Shown piece after piece: positions 1 to 11,688 of a stretch of 64,000 nucleotides of DNA. Source of the DNA: Pagrus major. Taxonomy: Eukaryota > Chordata > Actinopteri > Spariformes > Sparidae. A program made the position numbers and the translations under genes. The stretch spans positions 2,498,618 through 2,562,617 of the forward strand of contig NC_133221.1 of assembly GCF_040436345.1 (NCBI RefSeq), written 5' to 3'. Position 1 is the first letter of the stretch, and every line of letters starts with the position of its first letter. The notes below the pieces were generated by a model, which worked only from the letters and a program-made list of their open reading frames with translations, did no database searches and was not told the DNA's origin.

Positions 1-740
1 CACACAGTAAATTATCTCATCACACAGTATATTATCTCATCACACAGTATATTATCTCATCACACAGTATATTATCTCATCACACAGTATTTTATCTCAT
101 CACACAGTAAATTATCTCATCACACAGTATATTATCTCATCACACAGTATATTATCTCATCACACAGTATTTTATCTCATCACACAGTAAATTATCTCAT
201 CACACAGTATATTATCTCATCACACAGTATATTATCTCGTCACACAGTATTTTATCTCATCACACAGTAAATTATCTCATCACACAGTATATTATCTCAT
301 CACACAGTAAATTATCTCATCACACAGTAAATTATCTCATCACACAGTAAATTATCTCATCACACAGTATATTATCTCATCACACAGTAAATTATCTCAT
401 CACACAGTATATTATCTCATCACACAGTAAATTATCTCATCACACAGTATATTATCTCATCACACAGTATATTATCTCATCACACAGTATTTTATCTCAT
501 CACACAGTAAATTATCTCATCACACAGTATATTATCTCATCACACAGTATATTATCTCGTCACACAGTATTTTATCTCATCACACAGTAAATTATCTCAT
601 CACACAGTATATTATCTCATCACACAGTAAATTATCTCATCACACAGTAAATTATCTCATCACACAGTATATTATCTCATCACACAGTAAATTATCTCAT
701 CACACAGTATATTATCTCATCACACAGTATATTATCTCAT
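1..740. repeat. 20-bp minisatellite, 37 tandem copies
   Basis: The unit is cacacagtatattatctcat with three main variants at bases 10-12 (aaa/ata-type, tat-type, ttt-type) and a rare ctcgt ending. I count 37 head-to-tail copies with no spacers, and the array probably continues left of the window. The same array, shorter, recurs at 18307-18578 and 37616-37766, each time at the boundary between 18-kb units. Open reading frames through it are by-products of the repeat. Confidence 0.97.
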
Positions 741-1061
741 CTATGTCAGGAAAGAGTGAATAAAGTCTGTTATAAGTTCCCACAGCCCAATGAGATCACT
801 TCAAATGTCTTGTTATAATCGACCAACAGTCTGAAACACAAAGATATTAAGTTTATGATCATATATGAGAAGAAAACATCAAATCCTCACATTGAAGAAG
901 CTTGAACCAGAGAATATTTGGTACGTTTAGTTGACAAATAACTGAAAGGATTAACTGATGATCAAAATAGTTCATGTGACTGATCAGTTCATCCACATGT
1001 TGCAGGTCTATTCTGACACATTACATGAGGACTTTGAGGAAAGACTCACACAAACTCAACA
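741..1061. other. 3' flank of lectin gene A, no gene seen
   Basis: This is AT-rich single-copy-like sequence between the minisatellite and the piggyBac-type MITE. It is repeated nearly unchanged at about 18579-18898 and 37767-38086. I see no exon, RNA gene or clear polyadenylation cluster in it. Confidence 0.6.
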
Positions 1062-1429
1062 TTAAAGGAGCATTCTGTAGTTTTGGTGAAGAAATGTTAA
1101 TGAGCAGAGAAAGATCTTCATTGGCTGATTTTTTTTTCTGCCTAAACAAACTAAATAAACAAACTCTTTGTTTTCATGACTGAATAAACAAACTGACCTT
1201 AAAGGACAACACAGTTTATACTGTTTTACTTTGTTTACATGTGGCGGACCCTGCCACCTCTCTAGCTTCAAACAGTGTTCTGGGACCTTATTCTCCTCTG
1301 AGAACAGCTTGTTTATTCACTGATGGAAAAGATAAATGTTTCTGAGTTTGTATTATTACCTCATTAATATTGTAAATATTAAATTCTGAGTTTGAATTTC
1401 TCCTCCAAAACTACGTAGTGCCCCTTTAA
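1062..1429. mobile_element. piggyBac-type MITE at the lectin stop codon (unit 1)
   Basis: The element is bounded by TTAA on both sides (1062-1065 and 1426-1429). Its inverted ends read AGGAGCATTCTGTAGTTTTGG and, from the other side, AGGGGCACTACGTAGTTTTGG. TTAA duplication is the known signature of piggyBac-superfamily insertion. It is an internally deleted relative of the longer copy at 5885-7170. The TAA stop of lectin gene A (1428-1426, minus strand) lies inside the TTAA, so the mRNA would run from the stop straight into the transposon. Confidence 0.8.
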
Positions 1430-4400
1430 AGCTCGCCCTTCTTCTTCTTCTTTGTCTCCTCCTCCTTGTGGAAGACCTTTCCATCCGACTGCTTCCTCCA
1501 GCTCAGTTTGACGTCTCCATCCACCCCCTGGTCCTTCAGCCTCTGTTTGAACTGACAAAACCTCCTCAGCATCATCACTCACATAGAGATATTACATTCT
1601 GCACTGTTCTTTATATTTTCCTCTATTTCAGGAGCGCTCTGCATCACATTTATATATTCACATGTTTTGTTCCCTAAGATGGCGTCGCCCTGTTGGCCTG
1701 CTGTCCTTTCTGACTTTCTCCTCCTCTTTCTTCTGTTGTAAAGGCTCTGGCTTTTCTAAAACTGATAGTAAAGTTTGTGCTGAGCGTCGACTCTTAACGA
1801 GTCACAGTTGTGCCTCAGTCAGGCCTGCAGAGTGGCACGACTACGCTCTTTAATCCTGCACATATGTACGTGCACAGCTTCCTACACAATGCTCAGGTCA
1901 TGTCATGTTTATCTGTTTCCTACCTCTTCACACTGTTTCTTGTTCTGCTGAGTTTTCCCTCGGGGGATCAACAAAGTCTGATTTTATTTGAATTTCTTCT
2001 GTTTGTGTATAAAATTAGAAAGGTCCAACATGATTTACCTCCTTCAACATTTGTTCCAACACAGCAGGGTCGTTGAGATCCAGAGAGGAGTCCTTTCTCT
2101 CCAGACGCACTTTGATCACTTGCCTTGTAGTCGTAGGGACTGTGAAAAAATATGTTCATATAAATATTGACTCATCAGTCTGAACAGTGACAGGGAACAT
2201 GTGGCTCTGTCCTCCATCTGTGGCATCTGTTTGCTGACTTTACAGATAATTTCATGTCAATGATAAACATCAGGAGTGTTTACATTTTATTTTCTGTCCA
2301 TAACTTTATGTTTTGTGTTGTTTTTGTTACATTATCATTGAGGACATTTGATGCTAAATTAAACCAAAATACAAATATTAATACAAGTTGAATAAAGAGT
2401 TAACACTCACGTAGGCTGTAGCAAACGAACGGTCTCTTCAGGTCACAGGGAACGTCCCACCATTTTCCATCTCTGCCCAAGTGTGCCACCACACAATCCT
2501 CTATCCCACCATCGTTATCAGGTTGACCTTGAGCCCAGTACCTAAATGAGGAGTTACTTCCATCCGACCACTTCCAGGAGTCTCTGAAAAGGCCGATCCA
2601 GGCTATTCCACCTGGAGGTATCAAGTCCTTTACCTCCTGGTTCTCTGCTGTGTTCCTCACACTGGCCAGGTCTGTGTGGTGATCTCTGCAGTAGCTCTGG
2701 GCCTCAGTCAAGGTCATGGAAGTATTGATGAGGACAAACGTCACATTCAGCCCTGAAAACAGAGCACAGTGCTGTGCAGAGGTACTATAACATACAGTTT
2801 ACCATCCATGCCGTGTCTGTGGCAGTATTCACAGCATTATAAATCCACTGAATTAATGACTTTGTAAAATAAAAATGGAAGACATGATCATCTTAATAAA
2901 TGTTACTGAGTATTTCTTCAGTCTCTCTCCATTAATAATCACATCCTTAAAATCTACATCTAATAGATTGACACATTATTTTTTCTACATGTGAATATTT
3001 CCTCAGATTTCTGAAACACAAACATACGGGCCCCTCTGAAGGGTCACCAGATACATCTGAGGGCTCGTCAGATGGTTGATGGGAGAGGAAAGAAAAGAAA
3101 AAAGTTCTGATGCACAAATCTGTCTTCAGTTTTTCTTTTCTTTAACTTTCCTCCAATATTTGCTTTCACATAAAATAAAATGGATCATCTGACTTCTTTG
3201 GACTTCACCATGTGAGAAGTTTAGTGGGGAAATGTTTCTTTGGTGGAACTAACAACACATGAACATGTGAAACATGACAAGAAGCTCCAGTAGACAGAGC
3301 TTTGTGTCAGAGGTCACCAGCACAAAGAAACAAGAAGGTTGGGAACTAGTTCAATATATAACAATGTGTTGTATTTTATAAGCTTCTCATATGTTTTTTA
3401 ATGTTTATATTCATCTGAACAGTAACAAGTAACTACAGCTGTTGAGTAAATGAAGTCAATTCAAGAATACATCATTTTCCCTCTGAGATCCAGTGGAGTT
3501 ATGAAGTTACACAGTAAATAAAGTAGCGTAGTAATAGAGTACATGTACTCAGTTGCTTTCATGTGGGGTGTGGAGCCAGATCTGCCTTTTATTATCTGAA
3601 ACAGCTAAATTGCGGCCACGTCTCCGTCTGAGTGACTCAGAGACTGCAGCATGTTTTTAAATCCAGCAGGATGGACTATTACAATGCTCTTCTATCTGCT
3701 CCACCCAAACAAGTCATTCATCACTGACAAGCTTCTTTTTCTCATTCTCACCTGCATCGCTGTCAAATCATCAATATTAATTGCTGCCTTATTGGCTTGT
3801 AAGTCATCTGTAAAGCTCTTTGAATTGTATTAACTTTGATGGAAGGTGCTGTAAATAAAGTTTGACTGACTGATCCTGTATCAGCCCAAATAATGAGGGA
3901 GAGCTCAAGAACCTGAACTGGTGTGTTTTAAACTTCACTGCTTAATATTCTCACCTCTGACATCCATGCAGACCGACTGAAAGCGACTTTCACAAGGGTA
4001 GTCATGCCATCGTCCACCTTCATACATCACTGTGCAGTACTCTCTACTTTTATAGTTGTCTGGTTGTCCAGTCCTCCACTGTCTGAACTCAGTCTCCCCG
4101 TCTTTGTAGAAACTGGTGTCTGACAGTGACCACCTCCAGCTGTTCACGTCATCATACAGCCCGATCCAGACACCCTGAAAGCAATATTTTAATATATCTT
4201 TCTTTAGCCTCACATTTATTACATGGCAACACAATATACACTCAGAAGTTAATCTGAGGCTTCAGCAGTCTGAGTGACACAGATCCAGTTCATATCCTCC
4301 AAAGTGACAGGCTTTCTAATACAACATTCCCTCCTTTTGTTTCCATCCACTGCAGCTCAACAGGGACACTCAGTCTGGTGAAACACAACGAGGGAGTTTT

Positions 4401-7400
4401 ATATTAAAAACACTTCACAGCCCGATTCTAAAAGAGTTGGGACGCTGTGTAGAATAAAGACACAATGCAAACATTTGCAAAGAACTGACTTCAGTCCTGC
4501 TGCTCCTGAGCTCATGTAGTAAAATCATTTATACAATCATGTGTTTGACGACCTCGCCCCATCCTTGCTTGTGAACGACTGAGCCTTTGGAGGACGCCCC
4601 TTTCATACCCGATTATGATACGATCACCTGTTACCGATGAACCTGTTCACCTGTGGAAGCTTCCAACACAACAACTTTCAGGCTTTTGTTGCCCCGTCAC
4701 AATTTGTTTGAAACGCGTCGCTTCAGAATAGACATATATTTACACAAATCAGTGAAGCTGAACATGAAATAAATAAATTGTCTTTGTACTGTTTTAAATT
4801 GAGTTTATGTCAAAAAGGATCAGCAGATTATCACATTCCCCGATTCTGTTTAATTTGTATTTTACACAACGTCCCAACTTCTTTGGAAAGAGCGTTGTAT
4901 ACATATATAGACATATGTAGACATATAGTCTATGAGTACATTTCATATTGTAAACAAATAAATATGAGGCGTTTTCTAGAGGTAGAGGTAGGAGTAGTTT
5001 AGATTCAAGCTGCACCTTAATCAGACACCAGATTAAAGTGCTGCTTACAATGTCCTTCTGAGAAGTAGTGGAGTAGAAGTACAGAGTGGCAGTAAATGGA
5101 AATACTCAAGTACAAGTACAGTACCTCAAAATGTTACTTCAAAATGTATCTACTGACTTTACACCAATGTGGAAGTGCAAAACTTTCAACCTGCGTGTCA
5201 TTTACATGTTTGTCAAAAATGGCTTTGAGACTAAAGAAAGACATCAGTGAACTCACAGTTGTTAAAAACACTTGGTTTTTATCTGCGGTGTCGTTCAGGA
5301 TCCTCACGTCCTCCATGTTGTCTATAGTTGCCAGGTCAGTGTATTTCTCTCTGCAGTACCTCTGAGCTTCAGTCATGTTCTTCCGGTCAGAAACAAAATG
5401 GTACTGACGAGGGACATGTGATGAGACAGCACTCAGCCCTGTAGAGACAGACATGCATACTGGTGACATTTGGGTGAAACATGACTTCTATGAATCATCT
5501 GGACTTTGTCACGTTGCATTTCAGTGTATTCAGGTGTGTCGTTGTCTCTGTCAGTAAAATCAGCTGTGGAATGTAACAAAGTCATTGACTTAAGTACTGT
5601 ACTTAAACTAGTGACAGGGTTGGGGGTGTCTGTTGACACTTTAAGGACAATTTGCAGTGTTTCTGTTTATGTAACTTTATATTTCTACTCCATTACATTT
5701 CACTGTAATATCAGACTTTTACTGCAGTACATTTAATTGTTATTCAGGTGAAGATTTTAGTCTAAAGACACATGACAACCTGAAATACAATAAAATACAT
5801 AGTTATATATTACACCAGTGGTTCTCTGGGACGTCCCAGTAACTCAAGTGGTAGAGCATGCGTCTCATGCACAGAGGCTGATCATTAAAGGGGCACTACG
5901 TAGTTTTGCAAAAGAAATTCTTTTAAAAAATAGATATTTACAATATTAATGAGGTAATAATACAAACTCAGAAATATTTATCTTTTCCATCAGTGAATAA
6001 ACAAGCTGGTCTCAGAGGAGAATAAGGTCCCAGAACACTGTTTGAAGCTAGAGAGGTGGCAGGGTCCGCCACATATAAACAAAGTAAACCAGTATAAACT
6101 GTGTTGTCCCAACCCTCCAGGCGCCAGAGTTTATTTAGGAAAATATTCCGTTTGGATTTTAAGATTTCAAAAGGCTGTAGCTTGGAAGTGGTGAGAGATA
6201 AATCCATAGTGTAAATGAGAAAAATATTCATAATGACCTAAAGTTTGTGATGGGAGTAAATTTAATCATCTAATTTGCATATTGTGACGTCACCAGGTGA
6301 CTGAAAGTAACTTTCAGTAAAACTGATTTTTGAACATATTTACACAGAAAAAAAATATTTCATCCTCAAAATGAAGGAACAGGAGTTTGATTGGAGTAAA
6401 TTTACTAATATAATTCGTATGTCACCAGGTAAAATTCAGTAAAACAGAATTCTGAACATATTTACACAGTAGATTTGTTTTCACTTCATTTCATTTTTTC
6501 ATAGATTTTTTTCATCCTCTCATCCTCAGAGTAAATAAACAGGAATCTGATTGGAGTAAATTTCCTAATCTAACTTGTAAAAAGAAAATAAAACTCTCGC
6601 AGTGATCAGCGTGTGTTGCTTGTGTGACAGTGTCTGCAGCTGCAGCATCGTCATCAGAGGGCAAATCGTCCCCTTCTGAATCGCGATCAGCAAAGATCTG
6701 TGCAAGCACCTCATCCGCACTGTAAAGTCTTTTGGGCATTTTGTTTTTTATTACAAAAGTCGCTGTCTGTCTCTCGATCTGTCCAGCACACTTCTGCCAC
6801 GGCTCCGCGGCTCTCTCCTCTCCCACTCTGCCGTTTAGCCGCTGCCGCTCCGACAGCTGGTGTCGGGTTTCAAACTTTTTTTTTCTCAGGTATTTTGCAT
6901 AGAAACACACCCACAACTGACGTCAGGATTGAAGCTGAATCTAGTGGCCATCTAGTGGTAGCAAGCAAGTAACAGCACAAGGCAGTAGATGTAAAGATAT
7001 GGGCTGTTTTAATGAGCAATGTTGCCTGTCGCAATAATGCCACTTTGTTTATTCAGTCATGAAAACAAAGTTTGATTGTTTAGTTTGTTTAGGCAGAAAA
7101 AAATCAGCCAATGAAGATCTTTCTCTGCTCATTAACATTTAATCACTAAAACTACAGAATGCTCCTTTAATGGATTCTGATACTTTAAGTCCATTGATCT
7201 GATAATACTTCCTATTACTAAAGATCCCGTCCCAAAGTTTTGGCTCGTCGGTGTATAAACTGTGTGTGTATAAATATATATACTGTATATATATATTAAT
7301 GAGTGCAGGTACAGAGTCTGACTACATTTTGATTGAATCATCCCTAATTGCATTTTTAAGAATAAATGAGAGCTGTGATTGGTTCCTGCTTTATTCAGAC

Positions 7401-7833
7401 AGAACCCAGTTTATTGTTTTTTGTTTTAAAAGTCAGTTCAGCGTCGAGAAATATTGAGGAACTCAGTGATGGTTTGTAAACGGCACACACCAAAGCTGGA
7501 CTGGAAAAAATAGAAAGCTAAAGACTGTAAGAGCTGCAGCCTGACCACAAAATATTTCAGGGTAAAAGAAATCAAATTCAGAGGATTCAGTTTGCATTAG
7601 TCTGTGCGTCAGTCAAAGGAGAAGGATTATATAAATGTGGGACATCATTTTTAATTCATTAGACATTTTAATTTATTTTATTAATTTAATTTATTAGACA
7701 TTTTTAATTTAGACTTCTGATGACAGTTTTGTCCCCACAAGGTTTTGTGCTGTAATAAAAGAATATAAACATCTATAAAACAAATAAACTACTGACCTGA
7801 TGCAGCCATGATGAGCAGCAGGACTGCGTCCAT
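1426..7833 (-). CDS. Two-CTLD secretory lectin, copy A (C-terminus KGEL)
   Basis: I assembled this gene from splice sites on the minus strand. Coding exons are 7833-7797, 5438-5257, 4174-3955, 2752-2411, 2139-2039 and 1551-1426, with exits in phases 1, 0, 1, 1 and 0; joined they encode 335 residues. Exon 1 is a signal peptide (MDAVLLLIMAAS, then G). Exons 2-3 form CTLD1 (about residues 24-143), with WIGL, QPD and a WHD where WND is usual. Exon 4 is CTLD2 (about 150-258), with QPD and WWD. Sequons such as NMT, NDT, NVT and NSS suit a secretory protein. The tail (261-335) has the NDPAV and SWRKQSDGKVFHKEE blocks I associate with teleost macrophage-mannose-receptor-1-like/CLEC20A-like predictions. 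The end is KKKKKGEL, one base from KDEL. QPD suggests galactose-type binding by family rule; the ligand is unknown. The 5' noncoding exon is uncertain. Confidence 0.85.
3631..3880 (+). mobile_element. LINE 3'-end fragment in intron of gene A
   Basis: The + strand carries a decayed reverse-transcriptase C-terminus (aggatggactattacaatgc reads as MDYYNA, a common LINE block), then a short 3' UTR ending in aaataaag and TGAC repeats. It lies between exons 3 and 4 of the lectin gene. Near-identical copies sit at about 21941-22190 and 40660-40907, so the insertion predates unit duplication. Confidence 0.65.
5829..5884 (+). repeat. tRNA-like 5' half (SINE or tRNA relic)
   Basis: The stretch has an A-box-like segment (agtggtagagcatg) followed by tgcgtctcatgcacagaggc, resembling a tRNA D-arm and anticodon arm. 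No T-arm or B box follows: the TTAA of the piggyBac-type element cuts in at 5885. The same half recurs at 29541-29592 and 42859-42914. It is not a functional tRNA gene. Confidence 0.5.
5885..7170. mobile_element. piggyBac-superfamily element, longest copy
   Basis: The element runs from TTAA 5885-5888 to TTAA 7167-7170. Its ends match the MITEs at 1062, 18899, 38087 and 54750, but it keeps about 900 bp of extra interior, including the start of a transposase-like ORF on the minus strand. It sits in intron 1 of lectin gene A, is absent from unit 2, and persists as a truncated left end in unit 3 (42915). Confidence 0.75.
6512..6739 (-). pseudogene. piggyBac transposase N-terminal remnant
   Basis: From the ATG at 6739 the minus strand reads MPKRLYSADEVLAQIFADR, then an acidic Asp/Glu/Ser run. 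This is the character of piggyBac-derived transposase N-termini (short basic start, then acidic low complexity). The resemblance fades within about 50 residues and the frame stops at 6512. The DDD catalytic domain is missing, so this copy cannot transpose on its own. Confidence 0.55.
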
Positions 7834-8102
7834 CTTCGTCGGCTCTCTGTTCGTTCTGATGTGAGACGTCAGACTTGTGGCTGTTGATGTAGCTCATTAA
7901 AGCTGACACTGCTTCAACACAATACATCACTGTCCACCTGTGATTTGCATTATTGGGAGCTGTAAACTTCGAGTACGCTGCTAAAACTGAACTTTACCCT
8001 TTATGCATGACATGGTTTGCATCCTTCATTTGGCTATCACAATGTTTATGACAAGGACACACACAAGAACAACATATTAATGGAACATTTCATTACACAA
8101 AC

Positions 8103-8165
8103 CTTAATGTTCGTGCCAGACTGGGTCCATGGGATTCTTTGCTGAGTCTCAGCCTCATCCCAGCG
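8103..8165 (-). other. Candidate 63-bp exon upstream of the signal exon
   Basis: On the minus strand a good acceptor (TTTTACAG) opens a 63-bp stretch with no stop in one frame, closed by AAG followed by GTTTGT (GTATGT in the other copies). The same segment lies about 300 bp upstream of every signal-peptide exon: 11995-12057, 30331-30393 and 32523-32585. I read it as a possible 5' UTR exon of the lectin transcripts; an alternative coding exon is possible. No homology recognised. Confidence 0.35.
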
Positions 8166-8701
8166 CTGTAAAACAACATAGAGATACTCTGTCACACGTA
8201 AAAGTCGTGTGTTCATAATTTTATTTGAGTAAAAGTAGGATTGAAATGTGATTAATGTATCAAAATAAGATACATGCTGGAATTATTCTATCAATCAATC
8301 AAAGTTAAGCTAACTCTTAATTGTTGTCAGGAATGTTAAAGGTGCTTCGGCTGCACAAACAGCCACAGACCGTTTGTTTGAAGAAATGCAAGGTTGTCAT
8401 GAATAACTGGACAAACAGGTGATTTTAGTGTTTCAAGAGACCAAACGAATCTGTAACAGAGTTTATCAAACACCTTCAGAGAGTGTAGGAATCTAGTGAA
8501 GCCATAAAAATGGACCATTGTGAAACAGAACAAACTCTAATGAATGGCTGATTGCCTATGATAGAGACTGTCTTTAAAATAAGAGATCTTATAGAGATCA
8601 GACAGACTTGAAGCCTCAGAGAAAAGTGCTCCTGATGAAGGAAGCAGCCCTCCTCCCCTCACAACAGCTCAGAGGACAGCAGAGGGACGAGCCCCACAAA
8701 C

Positions 8702-8741
<40 letters not shown>

Positions 8742-9044
8742 CACACACACACACACACAGAAAAGAGGAACTGTAGACCAGAATAGACGAGAGGATTAGA
8801 GATGATTTTCATACACTGAGGTACGTGTCAGGCAGCAGGTCTAACAGGTGTCAGGTGACCAGGCCGCTGTACCATCTTCTCTCACACCATGTTTAACACG
8901 TATAGAAATCTGACCAACGACAGGCAGAAATCCACATTACTTCTGTGGACAAACCACCAGAATAAAGTGAGTTTCAACCTGCCGGCCTGACGTTTACGTA
9001 ATCGTCAGAAATGTGTTTGAGATGAGAGAGAAAGGTGAACTCAC
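8166..9044. other. Unit-internal spacer with CA repeat
   Basis: No gene is visible. It contains a (CA)n tract at about 8703-8758. The part from about 8600 onward matches 12430-13045, 30960-31355 and 32985-33445, so it belongs to a roughly 3.85-kb subduplication inside each unit. Confidence 0.6.
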
Positions 9045-9190
9045 GTGGCTGTATTCAGAGTCCACCATTGAGCTTTAATCTGCCGTGTCGTTCAGGATCT
9101 TCACGTCCTCCATGTTGTCTGTAGTTGCCAGGTGTGTGTGTTTTTCTCTGCAGCACCTCTGAGCTTCAGTCACGTTCTTCAGGACATAAA
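9045..9190 (-). pseudogene. Vestigial CTLD1 first-half exon with stop
   Basis: The minus strand reads [20 protein letters not shown], then [13 protein letters not shown] followed by a TAA stop. This is clearly the first CTLD1 exon of the lectin family (compare 5257-5438). The donor GTGAGT at 9044-9039 is kept. The 5' part, with the LSAVSSHVPRQ region and acceptor, is replaced by unrelated sequence. It is the remnant of a further gene copy, probably once joined to the orphan signal exon at 11689-11725. Confidence 0.75.
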
Positions 9191-9285
9191 GAAAATGCTA
9201 TTTTCATTATCTTATGAAATTGTTGGCAATTGATTTTCATGTCTTACCTCTAAATGTTTAACTGTTTCACCCTAAATGTATTAAC

Positions 9286-9482
9286 AGATACAGTACTGTG
9301 CAAAAGCTTTAGGCAGGTGTGAAGGAATGCTGTAAACTAAGAATGCTTTCAAAAATATAAATAATAATTGTTTATTTTTATCAATTTACAAATTGCAAAG
9401 TGAGCGAACAAAAGAAAAATCTAAATCAAATCAATATTTGGTGTTACGACCCTTTGCCTTCAAACCAGCATCAATTCTTTGC
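9286..9482 (+). mobile_element. Tc1/mariner-type fragment
   Basis: It begins with the Tc1-type terminus cagtactgtgcaaaagc(t)tttaggcagg and continues as in 17784 onward, until cut by the minisatellite region. A sister copy is at 31604-31797. Only the end portion remains and there is no transposase ORF. Confidence 0.7.
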
Positions 9483-9574
9483 CGCCACGCCTCCCGCGAG
9501 GTGTGTTTGGAGTATAAGTATTGGATCCCCATTAAGTACTGGATTTCATTGGATTCCATGACTGGATTTATTGC

Positions 9575-11580
9575 ATGTGTGGATATGGGATCTACGGTAT
9601 GATTGGATATGGGATCTATTGGGACCTGGGATCTACTGCATGATTGGATCTGGGATCTATTGGGATCTGGGATCTACTGCATGATTGGATATGGGATCTA
9701 TTGGGACCTGGGGTCTACTGCATGATTGGATATGGGATCTACTGCATGATTGGATATGGGATCTACTGCATGACTGGATATGGGATCTATTGGGACCTGG
9801 GATCTACTGCATGATTGGATATGGGATCTACTGCATGATTGGATATGGGATCTACTGCATGACTGGATATGGGATCTATTGGGACCTGGGATCTACTGCA
9901 TGACTGGATATGGGATCTATTGGGACCTGGGATCTACTGCATGATTGGATATGGGATCTACTGCATGACTGGATATGGGATCTATTGGGACCTGGGATCT
10001 ACTGCATGACTGGATATGGGATCTATTGGGACCTGGGATCCACTGCATGATTGGATATGGGATCTACTGCATGATTGGATATGGGATCTATTGGGACTTG
10101 GGATCTACTGCATGATTGGATATGGGATCTATTGGGACTTGGGATCTACTGCATGATTGGATATGGGATCTATTGGGACCTGGGGTCTACTGCATGATTG
10201 GATATGGGATCTACTGCATGATTGGATATGGGATCTATTGGGACCTGGGATCTACTGCATGATTGGATATGGGATCTACTGCATGATTGGATATGGGATC
10301 TATTGGGACCTGGGGTCTACTGCATGATTGGATATGGGATCTACTGCATGATTGGATATGGGATCTATTGGGACTTGGGGTCTACTGCATGATTGGATAT
10401 GGGATCTACTGCATGATTGGATATGGGATCTATTGGGACTTGGGATCTACTGCATGATTGGATATGGGATCTATTGGGACTTGGGATCTACTGCATGATT
10501 GGATATGGGATCTATTGGGACCTGGGGTCTACTGCATGATTGGATATGGGATCTACAGCATGATTGGATATGGGATCTATTGGGACCTGGGATCTACTGC
10601 ATGATTGGATATGGGATCTACTGCATGATTGGATATGGGATCTATTGGGACCTGGGGTCTACTGCATGATTGGATATGGGATCTACTGCATGATTGGATA
10701 TGGGATCTATTGGGACTTGGGATCTACTGCATGATTGGATATGGGATCTATTGGGACTTGGGACCTGATGCATGATTGGATATGAGATCTATTGGGACTT
10801 GGGATCTACTGCATGATTGGATATGGGATCTACTGCATGATTGGATATGGGATTTATTGGGACCTGGGATCTACACTATGATTGGATATGGGATCTATTG
10901 GGACTTGGGATCTACTGCATGATTGGATATGGGATCTACTGCATGATTGGATATGGGATCTATTGGGACTTGGGATCTACTGCATGATTGGATATGGGAT
11001 CTACTGCATGATTGGATATGGGATCTATTGGGACCTGGGAGCTACTGCATGATTGGATATGGGATCTATTGGGACCTGGGATCTACACTATGATTGGATA
11101 TGGGATCTATTGGGACTTGGGATCTACTGCATGATTGGATATGGGATCGACTGCATGATTGTTTATGGGATCTATTGGGACCTGGGGTCTACTGCATGAT
11201 TGGATATGGGATCTATTGGGACCTGGGATCTACTGCATGATTGGATATGGGATCTATTGGGACTTGGGATCTACTGCATGATTGGATATGGGATCTATTG
11301 GGACCTGGGGTCTATTGCATGACTGGATATGGGATCTATTGGGACTTGGGATCTACTGCATGATTGGATATGGGATCTACTGCATGATTGGATATGGGAT
11401 CTATTGGGACTTTGGACCTGATGCATGATTGGATATGGGATCTATTGGGACTTGGGATCTACTGCATGATTGGATATGGGATCTACTGCATGATTGGATA
11501 TGGGATCTATTGGGACTTGGGATCTACTGCATGATTGGATATGGGATCTACTGCATGATTGGATATGGGGTCCAATGCAT
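9575..11580. repeat. About 2-kb composite minisatellite (24- and 41-bp units)
   Basis: The array is built from two interleaved units sharing gattggatatgggatcta. A 24-bp form ends ctgcat; a 41-bp form inserts a ttgggacctgggatcta-type segment. Point variants (acctgg/acttgg, gatct/ggtct) are scattered through it. The matching site in unit 2 (31880-32100) holds only about 0.2 kb, so length varies greatly between otherwise similar units. Open frames here are repeat artefacts. Confidence 0.95.
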
Positions 11581-11688
11581 GATGGTACATCATTTTTAAT
11601 TTAAACTTCTGATGACAGTTTTGTCCCCACAAGGTTTTGTGCTGTAATAAAAGAATAGAAACATCTATAAAACAAATAAACTACTGAC

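Noticed and set aside
1-740. Regular 20-bp repeats that could suggest a CRISPR array
   Set aside because: Units are head-to-tail without spacers and the context is a vertebrate genome; it is a minisatellite.
5829-5884. tRNA gene
   Set aside because: Only the 5' half is present; no T-arm/B box and no acceptor-stem pairing downstream.
8608-8799. Poly-His/Thr frames over CA repeats (also 12433-12654 and 32961-33179)
   Set aside because: Microsatellite translation.
9685-9903. Repetitive frame rich in DWIWDLL
   Set aside because: Encoded by the 24-bp minisatellite unit; the 41-bp units break the frame, so there is no selection for protein.
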